From NCBI GenBank assembly GCA_019429185.1, contig JAHYJH010000003.1:18465-82464 (forward strand): DNA of 64,000 bases, in the 5' to 3' direction. Below, piece after piece: positions 9,182 through 18,136 of this stretch (position 1 is its first letter; every line of letters starts with the position of its first letter). The notes under the pieces were generated by a model that saw nothing but the letters and a program-made list of their open reading frames with translations, did not search any database and was not told the DNA's origin. The DNA is from Vicingaceae bacterium (lineage in GTDB: Bacteria; Bacteroidota; Bacteroidia; Flavobacteriales_E; Vicingaceae). A program made the position numbers and the translations under genes.

Positions 9182-9568
9182 TTAGGCTTGAAAAGCAATA
9201 GGAGGACCTCTAAATAGAAGTTCAGTGAAAGGATTACTACTAATTATCCTGTGAGGGAAATTTCCAGTGAGAGCAAGCTCTTTATAATAATGTTGAGCCT
9301 TGAAAATGAATGTTGATAGATAAAAAGTAGAATTAAAAAATTCTAAATTACTTTCAACTTCTAGTGCTTGTGTAACAAAATTAGTTAAGTGGTTTTCACC
9401 AATATTAAGCGAAAAAATATCAGATAAAAAATCCTGAAGATTAACAGGTTCATTCACTGAATAAAACTGTGGATTCGAATTGTTTTTTTGATGATTATGA
9501 GCAATGCAACTATGAAGAACTAAGATAGTTCCTGCACAAAAAATAGCTATTTTAACAAATGATTTCAT
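9182..9568 (-). CDS. Small lipoprotein, unrecognised
   Basis: A 128-residue protein with a signal and lipobox-like segment (ILVLHSCIAHNH). The mature part is mostly helical-looking (LQDFLSDIFSLNIGENHLTNF) and ends FRGPPIAFQA. I see no known domain. It lies 94 bases upstream of the lipocalin-like gene on the same strand. His residues just after the lipid Cys (HNHQ) could bind metal, but that is speculation. Confidence 0.55.
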   Translation of the reverse strand: MKSFVKIAIFCAGTILVLHSCIAHNHQKNNSNPQFYSVNEPVNLQDFLSDIFSLNIGENHLTNFVTQALEVESNLEFFNSTFYLSTFIFKAQHYYKELALTGNFPHRIISSNPFTELLFRGPPIAFQA

Positions 9569-9722
9569 ACAACTTCAAACACAAAATTAGAACTTTTTAT
9601 GAGAGTAATCATATTTAGTGCAAATTTAAAAGTAAGAGTACGTAATAAAAAATGTTAGTTAGGTAATCAAAAAGACATGAAAAATCAGTCTTACAAAAAA
9701 AAATCTAATTGTATTTTTATAG

Positions 9723-9730
9723 TAACTTTG
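9723..9730 (+). promoter_or_regulatory. Probable -7 box of the fructose-bisphosphate aldolase gene
   Basis: TAACTTTG matches TAnnTTTG and lies 20 bases before the ATG at 9751. No good -33 element is visible, so this rests on the -7 match and position alone. Confidence 0.45.
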
Positions 9731-9750
9731 TTATTTAAAATTTATAAACT

Positions 9751-10818
9751 ATGATAAAAACAATTCAAGGTGGTGTTGTACACGGTGATACTGTTCAGGA
9801 AATATTTAAAATTGCCAAGGAGCGTAACTTTGCTTTGCCTGCAGTGAATGTAACTGGCTCTAATACTGTTAACACAGTTTTGGAAACAGCCAAAGAAATA
9901 AATGCTCCTGTAATCATTCAGTTTTCTAATGGCGGTTGTCATTTTAATGCAGGAAAAGGATTGAACAACGAAAATCAACAAGCTGCAATTGCTGGAGGTA
10001 TTGCTGGAGCTAAACATATACATGAACTGGCAAAAATTTACAATGTTCCTGTTATTTTACATACCGATCATTGTGCAAAAAACTTACTACCATGGATAGA
10101 TGGCTTATTAGACGCTGGAGAAAAATTTTATAAAGAAAATGGCAAACCTCTTTATAGCTCTCACATGTTAGATTTATCTGAAGAACCCATAAAAGAAAAT
10201 ATTGAAATTTGCAAAAAATACCTTGAACGCATGAGTAAAATAGGTATGACATTAGAAATTGAGCTAGGAATTACTGGCGGAGAAGAAGATGGAGTTGATA
10301 ATTCTAATGTTGACAACACGTTGCTATACACTCAACCCGAAGAAGTATCGTTTGCTTATGAAGAACTTTCTAAAATAAGTAATAGATTTACTATTGCTGC
10401 AGCTTTTGGAAATGTTCATGGTGTTTACAAACCTGGAAATGTAAAACTCACTCCAGTTATCTTAAAAAATTCTCAAGATTATATCCAACAAAAATTCAAT
10501 ACAGGAACAAATCCTGTTGACTTTGTTTTTCATGGAGGTTCAGGTTCTACCTTAGAAGAAATTAGAGAAGCTATTTCGTATGGTGTGATAAAAATGAACA
10601 TAGATACTGATTTGCAATACGCTTTTACAGAAGGAGTAAGAGATTATTTTAAAGAAAAATTGGCTTACGTTCAATCGCAAATTGGAAACCCAGAAAGCGA
10701 TGAAAAACCAAACAAAAAATATTACGACCCAAGAGTTTGGTTAAGAGAGGGTGAAAAAACTTTTAAAACCAGATTGATTCAAGCATTCAAAGATTTAAAT
10801 AATGTTAATACTTTATAA
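9751..10818 (+). CDS. fbaA: Class II fructose-bisphosphate aldolase
   Basis: Cleaves fructose-1,6-bisphosphate to glyceraldehyde-3-phosphate and dihydroxyacetone phosphate (and the reverse) in glycolysis and gluconeogenesis. It has 355 residues, normal for the longer class II (FbaA) type. The zinc-ligand and catalytic motif HTDHCAKNLLPW starts at residue 104. The acidic metal-site segment LEIELGITGGEEDGVDNS lies near 168, and the substrate-phosphate segments FVFHGGSGS and GVIKMNIDTDLQYAFTEGVR near 255-290. It is preceded by its own -7 box and followed by short heptamer repeats. Confidence 0.97.
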   Translation: MIKTIQGGVVHGDTVQEIFKIAKERNFALPAVNVTGSNTVNTVLETAKEINAPVIIQFSNGGCHFNAGKGLNNENQQAAIAGGIAGAKHIHELAKIYNVPVILHTDHCAKNLLPWIDGLLDAGEKFYKENGKPLYSSHMLDLSEEPIKENIEICKKYLERMSKIGMTLEIELGITGGEEDGVDNSNVDNTLLYTQPEEVSFAYEELSKISNRFTIAAAFGNVHGVYKPGNVKLTPVILKNSQDYIQQKFNTGTNPVDFVFHGGSGSTLEEIREAISYGVIKMNIDTDLQYAFTEGVRDYFKEKLAYVQSQIGNPESDEKPNKKYYDPRVWLREGEKTFKTRLIQAFKDLNNVNTL

Positions 10819-10819
10819 C

Positions 10820-10840
10820 AAATAACAAATAACAAATAAC
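10820..10840. repeat. Short heptamer repeat (AAATAAC x3)
   Basis: Three perfect copies of AAATAAC directly follow the aldolase stop codon. The unit length and composition resemble the long heptamer arrays at 37031 and 49046. Confidence 0.7.
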
Positions 10841-10883
10841 AATAAGCAATTGGCAGTTAACAAAGGCTTTTGCGTGTTGGAAA

Positions 10884-10922
10884 CTCCTCCCTCCCGATAG
10901 TTATCGGGATGGGGAGGTTGGG
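10884..10922. repeat. REP-like palindromic element before accD
   Basis: TCCCGATA (10892-10899) pairs perfectly with TATCGGGA (10902-10909). CTCC-rich bases on the left can extend the stem with GGGGAGG on the right. It is far richer in G+C than its surroundings and has no T-run, so it looks like an intergenic repetitive palindrome rather than a classical terminator. Confidence 0.6.
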
Positions 10923-10949
10923 AGGGACTAATAACAATTAACAAAAAAT

Positions 10950-11792
10950 ATGGGCTGGTTTAAACGAATAAAAGAAGGGATAAGAACCCCAACAAAAGAG
11001 AAAAAAGAAACACCAGAAGGCTTGTGGTACAAATGTCCGAAGTGTAATCATGTGGTTGCACACGATGAGTTTGAGGAAAGACTTCATGTTTGTGTGTGTG
11101 GATTTCATGAGAAAATTGATTCTTTAACTTATTTTAAAATTTTATTTGACGACAATAAATTTGAAGAATTAAATCCTAATTTATCATCTGCTGATCCCCT
11201 TGAATTTACGGACACTAAAAAATATACAGACCGACTTCAAGCTACTCAAAAAAATACCAACTTAAAAGATGCTATTCGAACTGCTGTTGGAAAAGTAGAT
11301 AATCAACATTTGGTAATTGCTTGTATGGATTTTGGTTTTATTGGTGGTTCAATGGGTTCTGTTGTTGGGGAAAAAATTTCTAGGGCAATTGATTACGCTA
11401 TTGCACATAAAATTCCTTTTTTAATAATTTCAAAATCTGGTGGAGCAAGAATGATGGAGTCTGCTTATTCTTTAATGCAAATGGCAAAAACTTCTGCTAA
11501 ACTTTCGGTATTGGCTAAAGCTAAAATTCCATATATTTCACTATTGACAGATCCAACAACGGGCGGTGTTACTGCTTCTTTTGCTATGTTAGGTGATATT
11601 AACATTGCAGAACCAGGTGCTTTAATTGCATTTGCTGGGCCTCGTGTTGTTAAAGAAACTATTGGAAAAGAATTACCAAAAGGTTTTCAAACATCAGAAT
11701 TTGTGCTTGAACATGGTTTTTTAGATTACATTGTTTCAAGATGTGATTTGAAAGAACGAATAGCTATTTCCTTGAAATTTTTTAATAATTAG
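10950..11792 (+). CDS. accD: Acetyl-CoA carboxylase carboxyltransferase subunit beta
   Basis: Beta half of the carboxyltransferase that moves the carboxyl group from biotin to acetyl-CoA, giving malonyl-CoA for fatty acid synthesis. It has 280 residues. The N-terminal zinc ribbon has four Cys at 29, 32, 48 and 50 (CPKC and CVC). The crotonase-like body carries [20 protein letters not shown] and [18 protein letters not shown], which shape the oxyanion holes, then [14 protein letters not shown]. The partner accA is not in the window, as usual when the subunits are encoded apart. Confidence 0.96.
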   Translation: MGWFKRIKEGIRTPTKEKKETPEGLWYKCPKCNHVVAHDEFEERLHVCVCGFHEKIDSLTYFKILFDDNKFEELNPNLSSADPLEFTDTKKYTDRLQATQKNTNLKDAIRTAVGKVDNQHLVIACMDFGFIGGSMGSVVGEKISRAIDYAIAHKIPFLIISKSGGARMMESAYSLMQMAKTSAKLSVLAKAKIPYISLLTDPTTGGVTASFAMLGDINIAEPGALIAFAGPRVVKETIGKELPKGFQTSEFVLEHGFLDYIVSRCDLKERIAISLKFFNN

Positions 11793-11993
11793 AGTCTGTC
11801 TGTAAAGCCCGATTTACTCATAAATATATTGTTTTTTAGATGTATTCGTGAGTTCGCTTCGCTCAGTTCATCGTTATTCTTGTTTTAAAAATCAGTCATT
11901 TACAAAAGTAAACTCCTGATTTTTAAAACTGCGAAAGCCTCGAACTCGAACTTTACAGTTCAGCCTCTCAACATTGTAAATAGTACCTAATTA
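11791..11993 (+). repeat. Dispersed repeat, copy 1 (MITE-like family)
   Basis: Starts AGAGTCTGTCTGTAAAG at the accD stop codon. It shares with the copy at 33779 the segments CGTTATTCTTGTTTTAAAAA, AATCAGTCATTTAC, AAGTAAACTCCTGATT and CTTTACAGTTCAGCCTCTC. Compared with that copy it has about 60 extra bases near its left end. It abuts copy 2, which has the opposite orientation. Nothing in the 11793-12151 gap looks like a gene; it is filled by these two copies. Confidence 0.75.
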
Positions 11994-12134
11994 ATGTCTG
12001 TCCATAAAGTCGAGAGTTTGGTTCAGAATGTTCGAGATTGAGGTTTCGATGACTTGAGAATCAGGAGTGTACTAAAGTACATGACTGATTTGAAAGTCGA
12101 GAATAACGAAGATATCGGACATTATGGACAAACT
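11994..12134 (-). repeat. Dispersed repeat, copy 2 (inverted), with terminal inverted repeats
   Basis: Its reverse complement is homologous to copies 1 and 3. The left end ATGTCTGTCCATAAAGTCGA and the complement of the right end AGTTTGTCCATAATGTCCGA are imperfect terminal inverted repeats of about 20 bases. CTAATTA occurs on both outer sides (11987-11993 and 12135-12141), as a target-site duplication would. There is no coding capacity. Confidence 0.7.
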
Positions 12135-12151
12135 CTAATTAAACTTTTTTT

Positions 12152-13375
12152 CTACTTAAACTTTATTCCTAATAAAGTAACATCATCTGTATAAGGAATT
12201 TCTCCTTTAAAATTTTTCAGATTATCCAATATCTGTTCTAATAGTGTGCTTATTTTATTGTCTTTGTGTTGTATAAGTATTTTGGTTAGTTTATTTATTC
12301 CAAACTCAGTATTTTTATTGTTTGTTTGTTCAGTTATTCCATCTGTATAACACAATAGAATAGATGATTCATCAATTAATATTCTCCCTTTTTTCACAAT
12401 AGGAAGTTCTTCAAACATACCTAAAATTGTAGAGCCATCTTTCAATAGTTTTGTTTTATTATCGGATAAAAGAATTGGAGGATTATGTCCAGCGTTAACA
12501 TATACTAACTCTTTGGTTTTACAGTTGTATCTACCAATAAAAGCAGTTATAAATTTTTCAGTTTTTGCTGTTGCTAAAATAGAGCTATTTAATTCATTAA
12601 CTAACGTAATTAAAGAAGATGTTCTTTTAACTAAAACTCTTAATGTAGCTTGGAAATTAGACATGAGAAGTGCAGCAGAAACACCTTTTCCAGAAACATC
12701 TGCAATGCAAAAAACAACTTCTTCTTTGTTTAAAGGAATAAAATCATAATAATCTCCCCCAACCAATTGATTGGAAATATAATTTGCGGCAACTTCTATG
12801 TGTTTATTATTGGGTAAGTTGTTAGGAAACAGTAAAGCCTGCATTTCCGAAGCCAATTCCATTTCTTTTTTAATTGTTACTTGTTGTATATTTTCCTTGT
12901 ACAATCTTTTGTTTTCAATGGCAACTACTATAACATTTGTGAGTGTTTGAATAAATGCTAAGTGTTTAATTATGGGACTAACCTCAATACTCTCTCCATC
13001 AAAATCAGCTAATAATAAATATGCAATAGGGCTTTGTTTATGAAAAACCGGAACAACTACATCAAAATCCTTTAAACGCTCATTGCTGCTTGAATTAATA
13101 AAAGTAATTTCTTGAATGGGAAGTAAATCCTGTTCAACATTAATAAAATCATAAGCAGCTCCTTCACTCAACTCTTGATACCATTTCTCTCCGTCAAAAC
13201 TATAAAGCAGAATTTTTCCGATGTTTAACTGATTAATTAAAACATCTTTATAAATAGCTGTTAATTCTTGCTTTGGTAAATTATTATTAATGCTTTTGGT
13301 AACTTGCAAAAGTGTGTTCAGCTTAAACTTTCCTTGCTGAATACGTTTGTTTTTATTTTGTATATTGTTTGGCAC
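12152..13375 (-). CDS. GAF-like + SpoIIE/PP2C serine phosphatase (RsbU type)
   Basis: Signal-controlled serine/threonine phosphatase that typically dephosphorylates an anti-sigma antagonist. It has 407 residues. Residues about 20-160 form a GAF-like sensor, followed by a helical linker (IKKEMELASEMQALLFP). The PP2C domain shows VGGDYYDFIPL, FCIADVSGKGVSAALLMS, YVNAGHNPPILL, LCYTDGITEQ and TDDVTLL, so the metal-binding Asp residues are all present. The start is GTG at 13375; an in-frame stop just upstream excludes a longer form. No sigma factor or STAS-domain partner is encoded nearby. Confidence 0.9.
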   Translation of the reverse strand: MPNNIQNKNKRIQQGKFKLNTLLQVTKSINNNLPKQELTAIYKDVLINQLNIGKILLYSFDGEKWYQELSEGAAYDFINVEQDLLPIQEITFINSSSNERLKDFDVVVPVFHKQSPIAYLLLADFDGESIEVSPIIKHLAFIQTLTNVIVVAIENKRLYKENIQQVTIKKEMELASEMQALLFPNNLPNNKHIEVAANYISNQLVGGDYYDFIPLNKEEVVFCIADVSGKGVSAALLMSNFQATLRVLVKRTSSLITLVNELNSSILATAKTEKFITAFIGRYNCKTKELVYVNAGHNPPILLSDNKTKLLKDGSTILGMFEELPIVKKGRILIDESSILLCYTDGITEQTNNKNTEFGINKLTKILIQHKDNKISTLLEQILDNLKNFKGEIPYTDDVTLLGIKFK

Positions 13376-13414
13376 AAATTAATTTTAAACCGCTAAGGTA
13401 ATTTTTTTTTGCAT

Positions 13415-13450
13415 AAAAAAAAACATCCGACTTTTGACGAATGTTTTTTT
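13415..13450 (-). terminator. Probable terminator of the beta-barrel gene
   Basis: A-rich and T-rich arms (AAAAAACAT and ATGTTTTTT) enclose an imperfect stem (CCGAC/GACG). It lies just after the stop of the 13467 gene on the minus strand and ends in a T-run when read in that direction. Confidence 0.6.
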
Positions 13451-13466
13451 TATGTTTATTTGTTTT

Positions 13467-14108
13467 TTAAAACCTTGTCGAAAAGCCTAACCCAATATAA
13501 AAATTTACTCCTTTAATTTTATACTCCATATCTTTAGAATCATCATAAGAACCTGACAAACTACTACCAGCAAAGCCTAAATCAGCAGACATACCGTACT
13601 TACTACTGCTGCCAAAATACAAATTAATTTCAGCTATAAGTCCGTAATTTAATCCTGAGGCATCTCCCTTTGCATTTGGACTTAAGTCAATAGTCTCAGT
13701 ACTACCCGTTGTGTATCCAAAACTAGGTGCTATGTTAAAATTGAGTTTATCTTTATTAATTAAATAAATTTTGCCTTCTAATCCAATGGCGAAAGTAGAA
13801 ACAGACATTTCAAAACTGTCTTCAAAATCGTTGTCGGAAACACTAAAAGCTCCCCATTCTTTTCGAAGTAAAATACCGGCACTGAATGACTTACTTATTC
13901 CATATTGACCTCTAAAGTTAAAATTACCTGTTACTCCAACTCCATTTTTAGTATCTGATTTAGTTAAATTAGTGTTAGTAAGTTCAAAAGAAGTCCAACC
14001 TATAGCCATTCCCCCGCCAATTCCAGCTTGTATTATACCAGCTCTGTTGGATTGTCCAAATGCAAATGTAGTTGCAAATAATGTTAAACCTATAAGTAAT
14101 TTTTTCAT
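13467..14108 (-). CDS. Small outer-membrane beta-barrel protein (porin-like)
   Basis: A 213-residue exported protein from ATG 14108 (MKKLLIGLTLFATTFAFGQ, a clear signal peptide). The reading frame is open further upstream but adds a hydrophobic stretch with no leader logic. The mature part has alternating amphipathic strands such as FNFRGQYGISKSFSAGILL and ends VNFYIGLGFSTRF. The terminal Phe is typical of barrels recognised by BAM. It lies about 64 bases after dpp7 and may share its message. The function (pore or structural) is unknown. Confidence 0.8.
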   Translation of the reverse strand: MKKLLIGLTLFATTFAFGQSNRAGIIQAGIGGGMAIGWTSFELTNTNLTKSDTKNGVGVTGNFNFRGQYGISKSFSAGILLRKEWGAFSVSDNDFEDSFEMSVSTFAIGLEGKIYLINKDKLNFNIAPSFGYTTGSTETIDLSPNAKGDASGLNYGLIAEINLYFGSSSKYGMSADLGFAGSSLSGSYDDSKDMEYKIKGVNFYIGLGFSTRF

Positions 14109-14172
14109 GTTTTTACAATTTTTGTTAATATAATTTTTAGCAATAATAACAATAAATAAAATTAAAACCAAC

Positions 14173-16350
14173 TTATCTTACCAACGTCATTTCATTAATA
14201 AGATGCTTTGCACCAGCATATTTATCAATAATAAACAAGGTATAACGAATATCAACTGAAATGGTGCGTTGCAAATCGGGTTCAAAATAAATATCTCCAC
14301 TCATTGCTTCCCAATTGCCATCAAAAGCTGTTCCGATAAGCTCTCCTTTGGCGTTAATCACTGGGCTTCCTGAGTTTCCTCCGGTTATATCATTGTTTGA
14401 TAAAAACCCAACTGGAAGTTTACCATCTTTGGTGGCATATTGTCCATAATCTTTTTTATCATAGAGTTCTTTTAACCTTGCAGGAATATAAAATTCATGA
14501 TTTTTATTTTCGGTTTTTACTTCCTTTGCCATAACGCCTTCAAGCGTTGTTAAATAATGGTAGGTAACTGCGTCTTGAGGATTGTAAGGCAACACATTTC
14601 CATAGGTTAAACGCATAGTAGAATTTGCATCTGAGGCAAATATTTTATCGTTTTTTAGTTGTCTCAATCCATCTACAAACAAACGCATACCTTTGTTATA
14701 ATCGGTATTTGTGGCACGTTGTGGCGTAATAATTTCTTTAATATAAATATCAATTAATTCATTCATTATATTATAGATAGGATCTTTTTTTATTGATTTT
14801 ACACTAAATTTAGCTAAATAAGTTTTTAATTTTTCTTCCGATGTAAATGGAGATTTAGCCATATAATTTGCTGCAAATTTTTTAAAATCATTTTTGTTTT
14901 TACTTGCTATTGTTTTTAAGGTTGCAGGATGAAATTTAGCATCTACATTGTGGTAAAACATACTGAGCATTTCTGCTAAAAGATTTTCATCAATTTCTGC
15001 GTTGTAATCTTTAAAATATTCGGGAGCTTCTTCTAAAATTCCTTTTTTAGCTTCTTCAATTTTTGCAGCATCGTTGGCTAAAATTGCAGCTTGCATATCC
15101 GAACGGAAGGCAAAATTTCCTAATACAAAAGTAAAAATTTCTGGACCTTGAAAAACAGCTTCCTGAAAATAAACATTTGGTAATGTATAACTTGTATTCT
15201 CTTTATAGGAATTTTCTATTAATTCTAATGCGTTACCATATTTTTCTTTTCTTGTTTCATCAACATTCGCCCAAGCTAAAAATTCGCTTTCTAATTTTTC
15301 TTTTTTCTGTTGCACATTGTTTTTTACCAATTGTTGGCTTTGCCCTTGAAAATATTTCCAATAGTTACTAATTCTAGCATATTTAGAAGCATATTGAATA
15401 CGCACTTTTTGGTCTTTTTCCATTCCTTTGTCCATGATATCCAACTTTGCTCTTCTAATCATAACTCGGGTTGGTTGTTCAACTTTCACGGCTTCTTCTA
15501 CACCAAATGAAGTTAAATACCTATCTGTACTTCCTGGATAGCCCATTATCATTGCATAATCGCCATTTTCAACACCTTTTAATGAAATAGGTAAATGATG
15601 TTTTGGTTGATAAGGTTTGTTATCTTTCGAATAATCAGTAGGTTCGTTATTCGCATTGGCATACACTCTAAACATTGAAAAATCGCCTGTATGTCGAGGC
15701 CACATCCAGTTATCGGTATCGCCTCCAAATTTTCCTATTGAACTTGGTGGAGCTCCTACCAAACGTACATCATTAAAAATGTTGTATTTAAACATATAAT
15801 ATTCATTTCCATGGTAAAATGATTTAATTTGAACTTTATAAAATTTTTCATCTTTTCCTTCCATTTCCTTATCTGAAAGGGTTTTTATGGCTTTTCTAAT
15901 TGCTACACTTCTTTCTGCTTCGCTCATTTCGTCAGTAACCTCAGCTAAAATGGTTTTTGTTACATCGTCCATTCTATCTAAAAACCAAACGCTAAAATCG
16001 GCAGGGAGTTCATCTTCTTTTGTTTTTGCCCAAAATCCATCGGTTAAATAATCGTGTTCGGTGGAGCTGTTTCGTTGTATTTCACCATATCCACAATGAT
16101 GGTTGGTGAGCATTAAACCTTGGTTTGAGATAATTTCTCCTGTGCAAAATCCGCCTCCTAAGGCAACAATAGCATCTTTTAACGATGAATTATTTACCGA
16201 ATAAATTTCTTCGGCAGTAAGTTGTAATCCATGTTTTTGCATATCAACATAGTTTAAGCGTTGAATTAACATTGGAAGCCACATTCCCTCATCGGCTCTT
16301 GCTTGAAAAGTTGTAATAAATACGAATAAAATTAAAATTGTTTTTTTCAT
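14173..16350 (-). CDS. dpp7: S46 family dipeptidyl-peptidase (DPP7-like)
   Basis: Periplasmic serine exopeptidase that removes dipeptides from peptide N-termini, feeding amino acid catabolism. It has 725 residues with a signal peptide ending near QARA. The catalytic triad context is complete: GGGFCTGEI...LTNHHCGYG (His85), GGDTDNWMWPRHTGDFSMFR (Asp near 225) and TGGNSGSPVINAKGE (Ser near 656). After the Ser motif comes TAFDGNWEAMSGD; Gly after FD is the DPP7-type specificity residue, whereas DPP11 has Arg there. This predicts a preference for hydrophobic residues at P1. The assignment as DPP7 rests on that one position plus overall similarity. Confidence 0.93.
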   Translation of the reverse strand: MKKTILILFVFITTFQARADEGMWLPMLIQRLNYVDMQKHGLQLTAEEIYSVNNSSLKDAIVALGGGFCTGEIISNQGLMLTNHHCGYGEIQRNSSTEHDYLTDGFWAKTKEDELPADFSVWFLDRMDDVTKTILAEVTDEMSEAERSVAIRKAIKTLSDKEMEGKDEKFYKVQIKSFYHGNEYYMFKYNIFNDVRLVGAPPSSIGKFGGDTDNWMWPRHTGDFSMFRVYANANNEPTDYSKDNKPYQPKHHLPISLKGVENGDYAMIMGYPGSTDRYLTSFGVEEAVKVEQPTRVMIRRAKLDIMDKGMEKDQKVRIQYASKYARISNYWKYFQGQSQQLVKNNVQQKKEKLESEFLAWANVDETRKEKYGNALELIENSYKENTSYTLPNVYFQEAVFQGPEIFTFVLGNFAFRSDMQAAILANDAAKIEEAKKGILEEAPEYFKDYNAEIDENLLAEMLSMFYHNVDAKFHPATLKTIASKNKNDFKKFAANYMAKSPFTSEEKLKTYLAKFSVKSIKKDPIYNIMNELIDIYIKEIITPQRATNTDYNKGMRLFVDGLRQLKNDKIFASDANSTMRLTYGNVLPYNPQDAVTYHYLTTLEGVMAKEVKTENKNHEFYIPARLKELYDKKDYGQYATKDGKLPVGFLSNNDITGGNSGSPVINAKGELIGTAFDGNWEAMSGDIYFEPDLQRTISVDIRYTLFIIDKYAGAKHLINEMTLVR

Positions 16351-16389
16351 AATAAATAATTTTTTACCTTGCCAATAATTAAAATTGGT

Positions 16390-16623
16390 GTTACTACTCA
16401 GTCGCTTATTTTTTTTCTCTTTGCCACTGATTACGCAGATTCACACAGATTTTTTTTTACAGATTTTTCAAAGAAAAATCAAATCTGTGTATGTAATCTG
16501 TGAAAATTTATCAACAGTTTATCTATTTTTTCAAGATGTGTTGATGCTACTTCGTGGTGTGTAATCAGTGGCATTTTTTGTTTTTTATTGTCTTTAGACA
16601 AGAATTTAGCGACTGAGTAGTAC
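16390..16623. mobile_element. MITE-like element with terminal inverted repeats and 8-bp flanking duplication
   Basis: TACTACTCAGTCGCT (16392-16406) is perfectly complementary to AGCGACTGAGTAGTA (16608-16622). Just inside, TGCCACTGATTAC (16422-16434) pairs with GTAATCAGTGGCA (16561-16573). AAATTGGT occurs immediately outside both ends (16382-16389 and 16624-16631), as an 8-bp target-site duplication would. The 234-bp interior has no transposase and consists of CAGATT-type motifs. The element fills the gap between dpp7 and efp. Confidence 0.8.
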
Positions 16624-16662
16624 AAATTGGTTAGTTTTTTTAAGTTGTTAATATAGTGATTT

Positions 16663-17229
16663 TTAGACTTTAACTCTTTCCGAATAAGCACCATCAACAG
16701 TGCTTACTTTAATGTGGTCGCCAATATTTATAAATAAAGGCACTCTAACTTCTGCACCAGTTTCAACAGTTGCTGGTTTAAAAGCATTGGTTGCTGTGTT
16801 TCCTTTTTCGCCTGGTTCGGTATAAGTTACTTCCAATATAAGTGATGCGGGCAATTCACATAAAAGTGGTTTTTCTTCGTCTGCATCAAAAACAATTTCT
16901 GCAAAATCACCTTCTTTTAAAAATTGGGGAGCATTAATAATTGCTTCATCGATAAAGGTTTGTTCGTATGTTTCTTGATTCATAAAATGATACACATTTC
17001 CTTCTTTATAAAGATATTGGTATTTTCTGCGTTCTACCCGAACTACGTCAATTCGATGTCCTGCCGAAAAAGTGTTATCTATCACTTTTCCATTAGTTAA
17101 GTTTTTTAATTTTGTTCTTACAAATGCTGGTCCTTTACCAGGTTTTACGTGTAAAAATTCAACAACAGTATAAATACCATTATTAAATTTCATACATAAT
17201 CCGTTTTTAATGTCGTTTGATGTTGCCAT
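16663..17229 (-). CDS. efp: Elongation factor P
   Basis: Relieves ribosome stalling at polyproline stretches. It has 188 residues and three beta domains: a KOW-like N-terminal domain with FLHVKPGKGPAFVRTK, an OB domain (YLYKEGNVYHFMNQETYEQ), and a C-terminal domain with VTYTEPGEKGNTATNAFKPATVETG and the end IKVSTVDGAYSERVKV. Lys32 at the tip of the PGKG loop is the position modified or contacting the P-site tRNA. No epmA/epmB is seen nearby. It is the last gene of the lpxD-lpxC/fabZ-lpxA-efp row. Confidence 0.97.
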   Translation of the reverse strand: MATSNDIKNGLCMKFNNGIYTVVEFLHVKPGKGPAFVRTKLKNLTNGKVIDNTFSAGHRIDVVRVERRKYQYLYKEGNVYHFMNQETYEQTFIDEAIINAPQFLKEGDFAEIVFDADEEKPLLCELPASLILEVTYTEPGEKGNTATNAFKPATVETGAEVRVPLFINIGDHIKVSTVDGAYSERVKV

Positions 17230-17302
17230 GTTGTTTGTTTTGTGTTTGAAGTTGGAGGTTGGAAGTACGAAAGCCTTACTCCTAACTCCTTACGCCTATC
17301 TC

Positions 17303-18085
17303 CTATACCAAAGGTCCTCTAATAATTCCCTTTGTAGATTCCTTGATAAAATTTAATATAATTTCTTTTTCTTTCGATTTTGGAGCTTCTTGTTCTATTA
17401 CTTGCACTGCATTTGTTACATTTAATCCTCTTACGTATAATGAGCGATAAATGTCTTCAATTTGAAGGATTGTTTCCGTTGAGAAACCTCTTCTTCTTAA
17501 CCCGACTGAGTTAACACCGGCATAAGTAAGTGGGTCTCTGGCTGCTTTAACGTAAGGAGGCACATTTTTACGTGCATTAACTCCAGATGCAATAAAAGCA
17601 TGTTCTCCAATATGGACGAATTGTTGAACTCCAGCAACCCCTTCTATAATTACGAAATCACCTAAAACAACGTGCCCAGCCAGGTTAACACAGTTAGCTA
17701 AAATACAGTTGTTTCCAACGATACAATCATGAGCAATATGCACATAAGCCATTAATAAACAATCTTTACCTACAACTGTTTTATTTCTATCTTTAGTGCC
17801 TCTGTTTATTGTAACACATTCTCTAATAATAGTACCATCACCAATTTCGGCAGTGGTATCTTCATTATCAAATTTCAAATCTTGTGGAATGGCCGAAATT
17901 ACGGCTCCAGGGAATATTTTGCAGTTTTTTCCAATTCTTGCTCCATTAAAAATAGTAACATTGGGTCCTATCCAGGTTCCTTCTCCAATTTCAACATCCT
18001 CGTGAATGGTTGTAAAAGATTCTATGATTACATTATCTGCTATTTTAGCGTTAGGATGAATGTTTGTTAACGGATATTTTTCCAT
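17303..18085 (-). CDS. lpxA: Acyl-ACP--UDP-N-acetylglucosamine O-acyltransferase
   Basis: First step of lipid A synthesis: transfers 3-hydroxyacyl from ACP to the 3-OH of UDP-GlcNAc. It has 260 residues built of left-handed beta-helix hexapeptides (for example IGEGTWIGPNVTIFNGARIGKNC). The catalytic-His region is VHIAHDCIVGNNCILANCVNLAGHV. The C-terminal helical part, YRSLYVRGLNVTNAVQVIEQE, is typical. It lies between the lpxC-fabZ fusion and efp on one strand. Confidence 0.96.
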   Translation of the reverse strand: MEKYPLTNIHPNAKIADNVIIESFTTIHEDVEIGEGTWIGPNVTIFNGARIGKNCKIFPGAVISAIPQDLKFDNEDTTAEIGDGTIIRECVTINRGTKDRNKTVVGKDCLLMAYVHIAHDCIVGNNCILANCVNLAGHVVLGDFVIIEGVAGVQQFVHIGEHAFIASGVNARKNVPPYVKAARDPLTYAGVNSVGLRRRGFSTETILQIEDIYRSLYVRGLNVTNAVQVIEQEAPKSKEKEIILNFIKESTKGIIRGPLV

Positions 18086-18136
18086 TTATTAATTTATCAA
18101 TCGTTTCTATAAAATTTCTGCGAAGATAATATTTTT

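Noticed and set aside
10841..10949. Riboswitch or leader RNA before accD
   Set aside because: Only a REP-like hairpin is visible; no conserved riboswitch core could be recognised.
16479..16697. 72-codon minus-strand frame across the MITE and the end of efp
   Set aside because: It is made of MITE sequence and overlaps efp in another frame; no recognisable protein.
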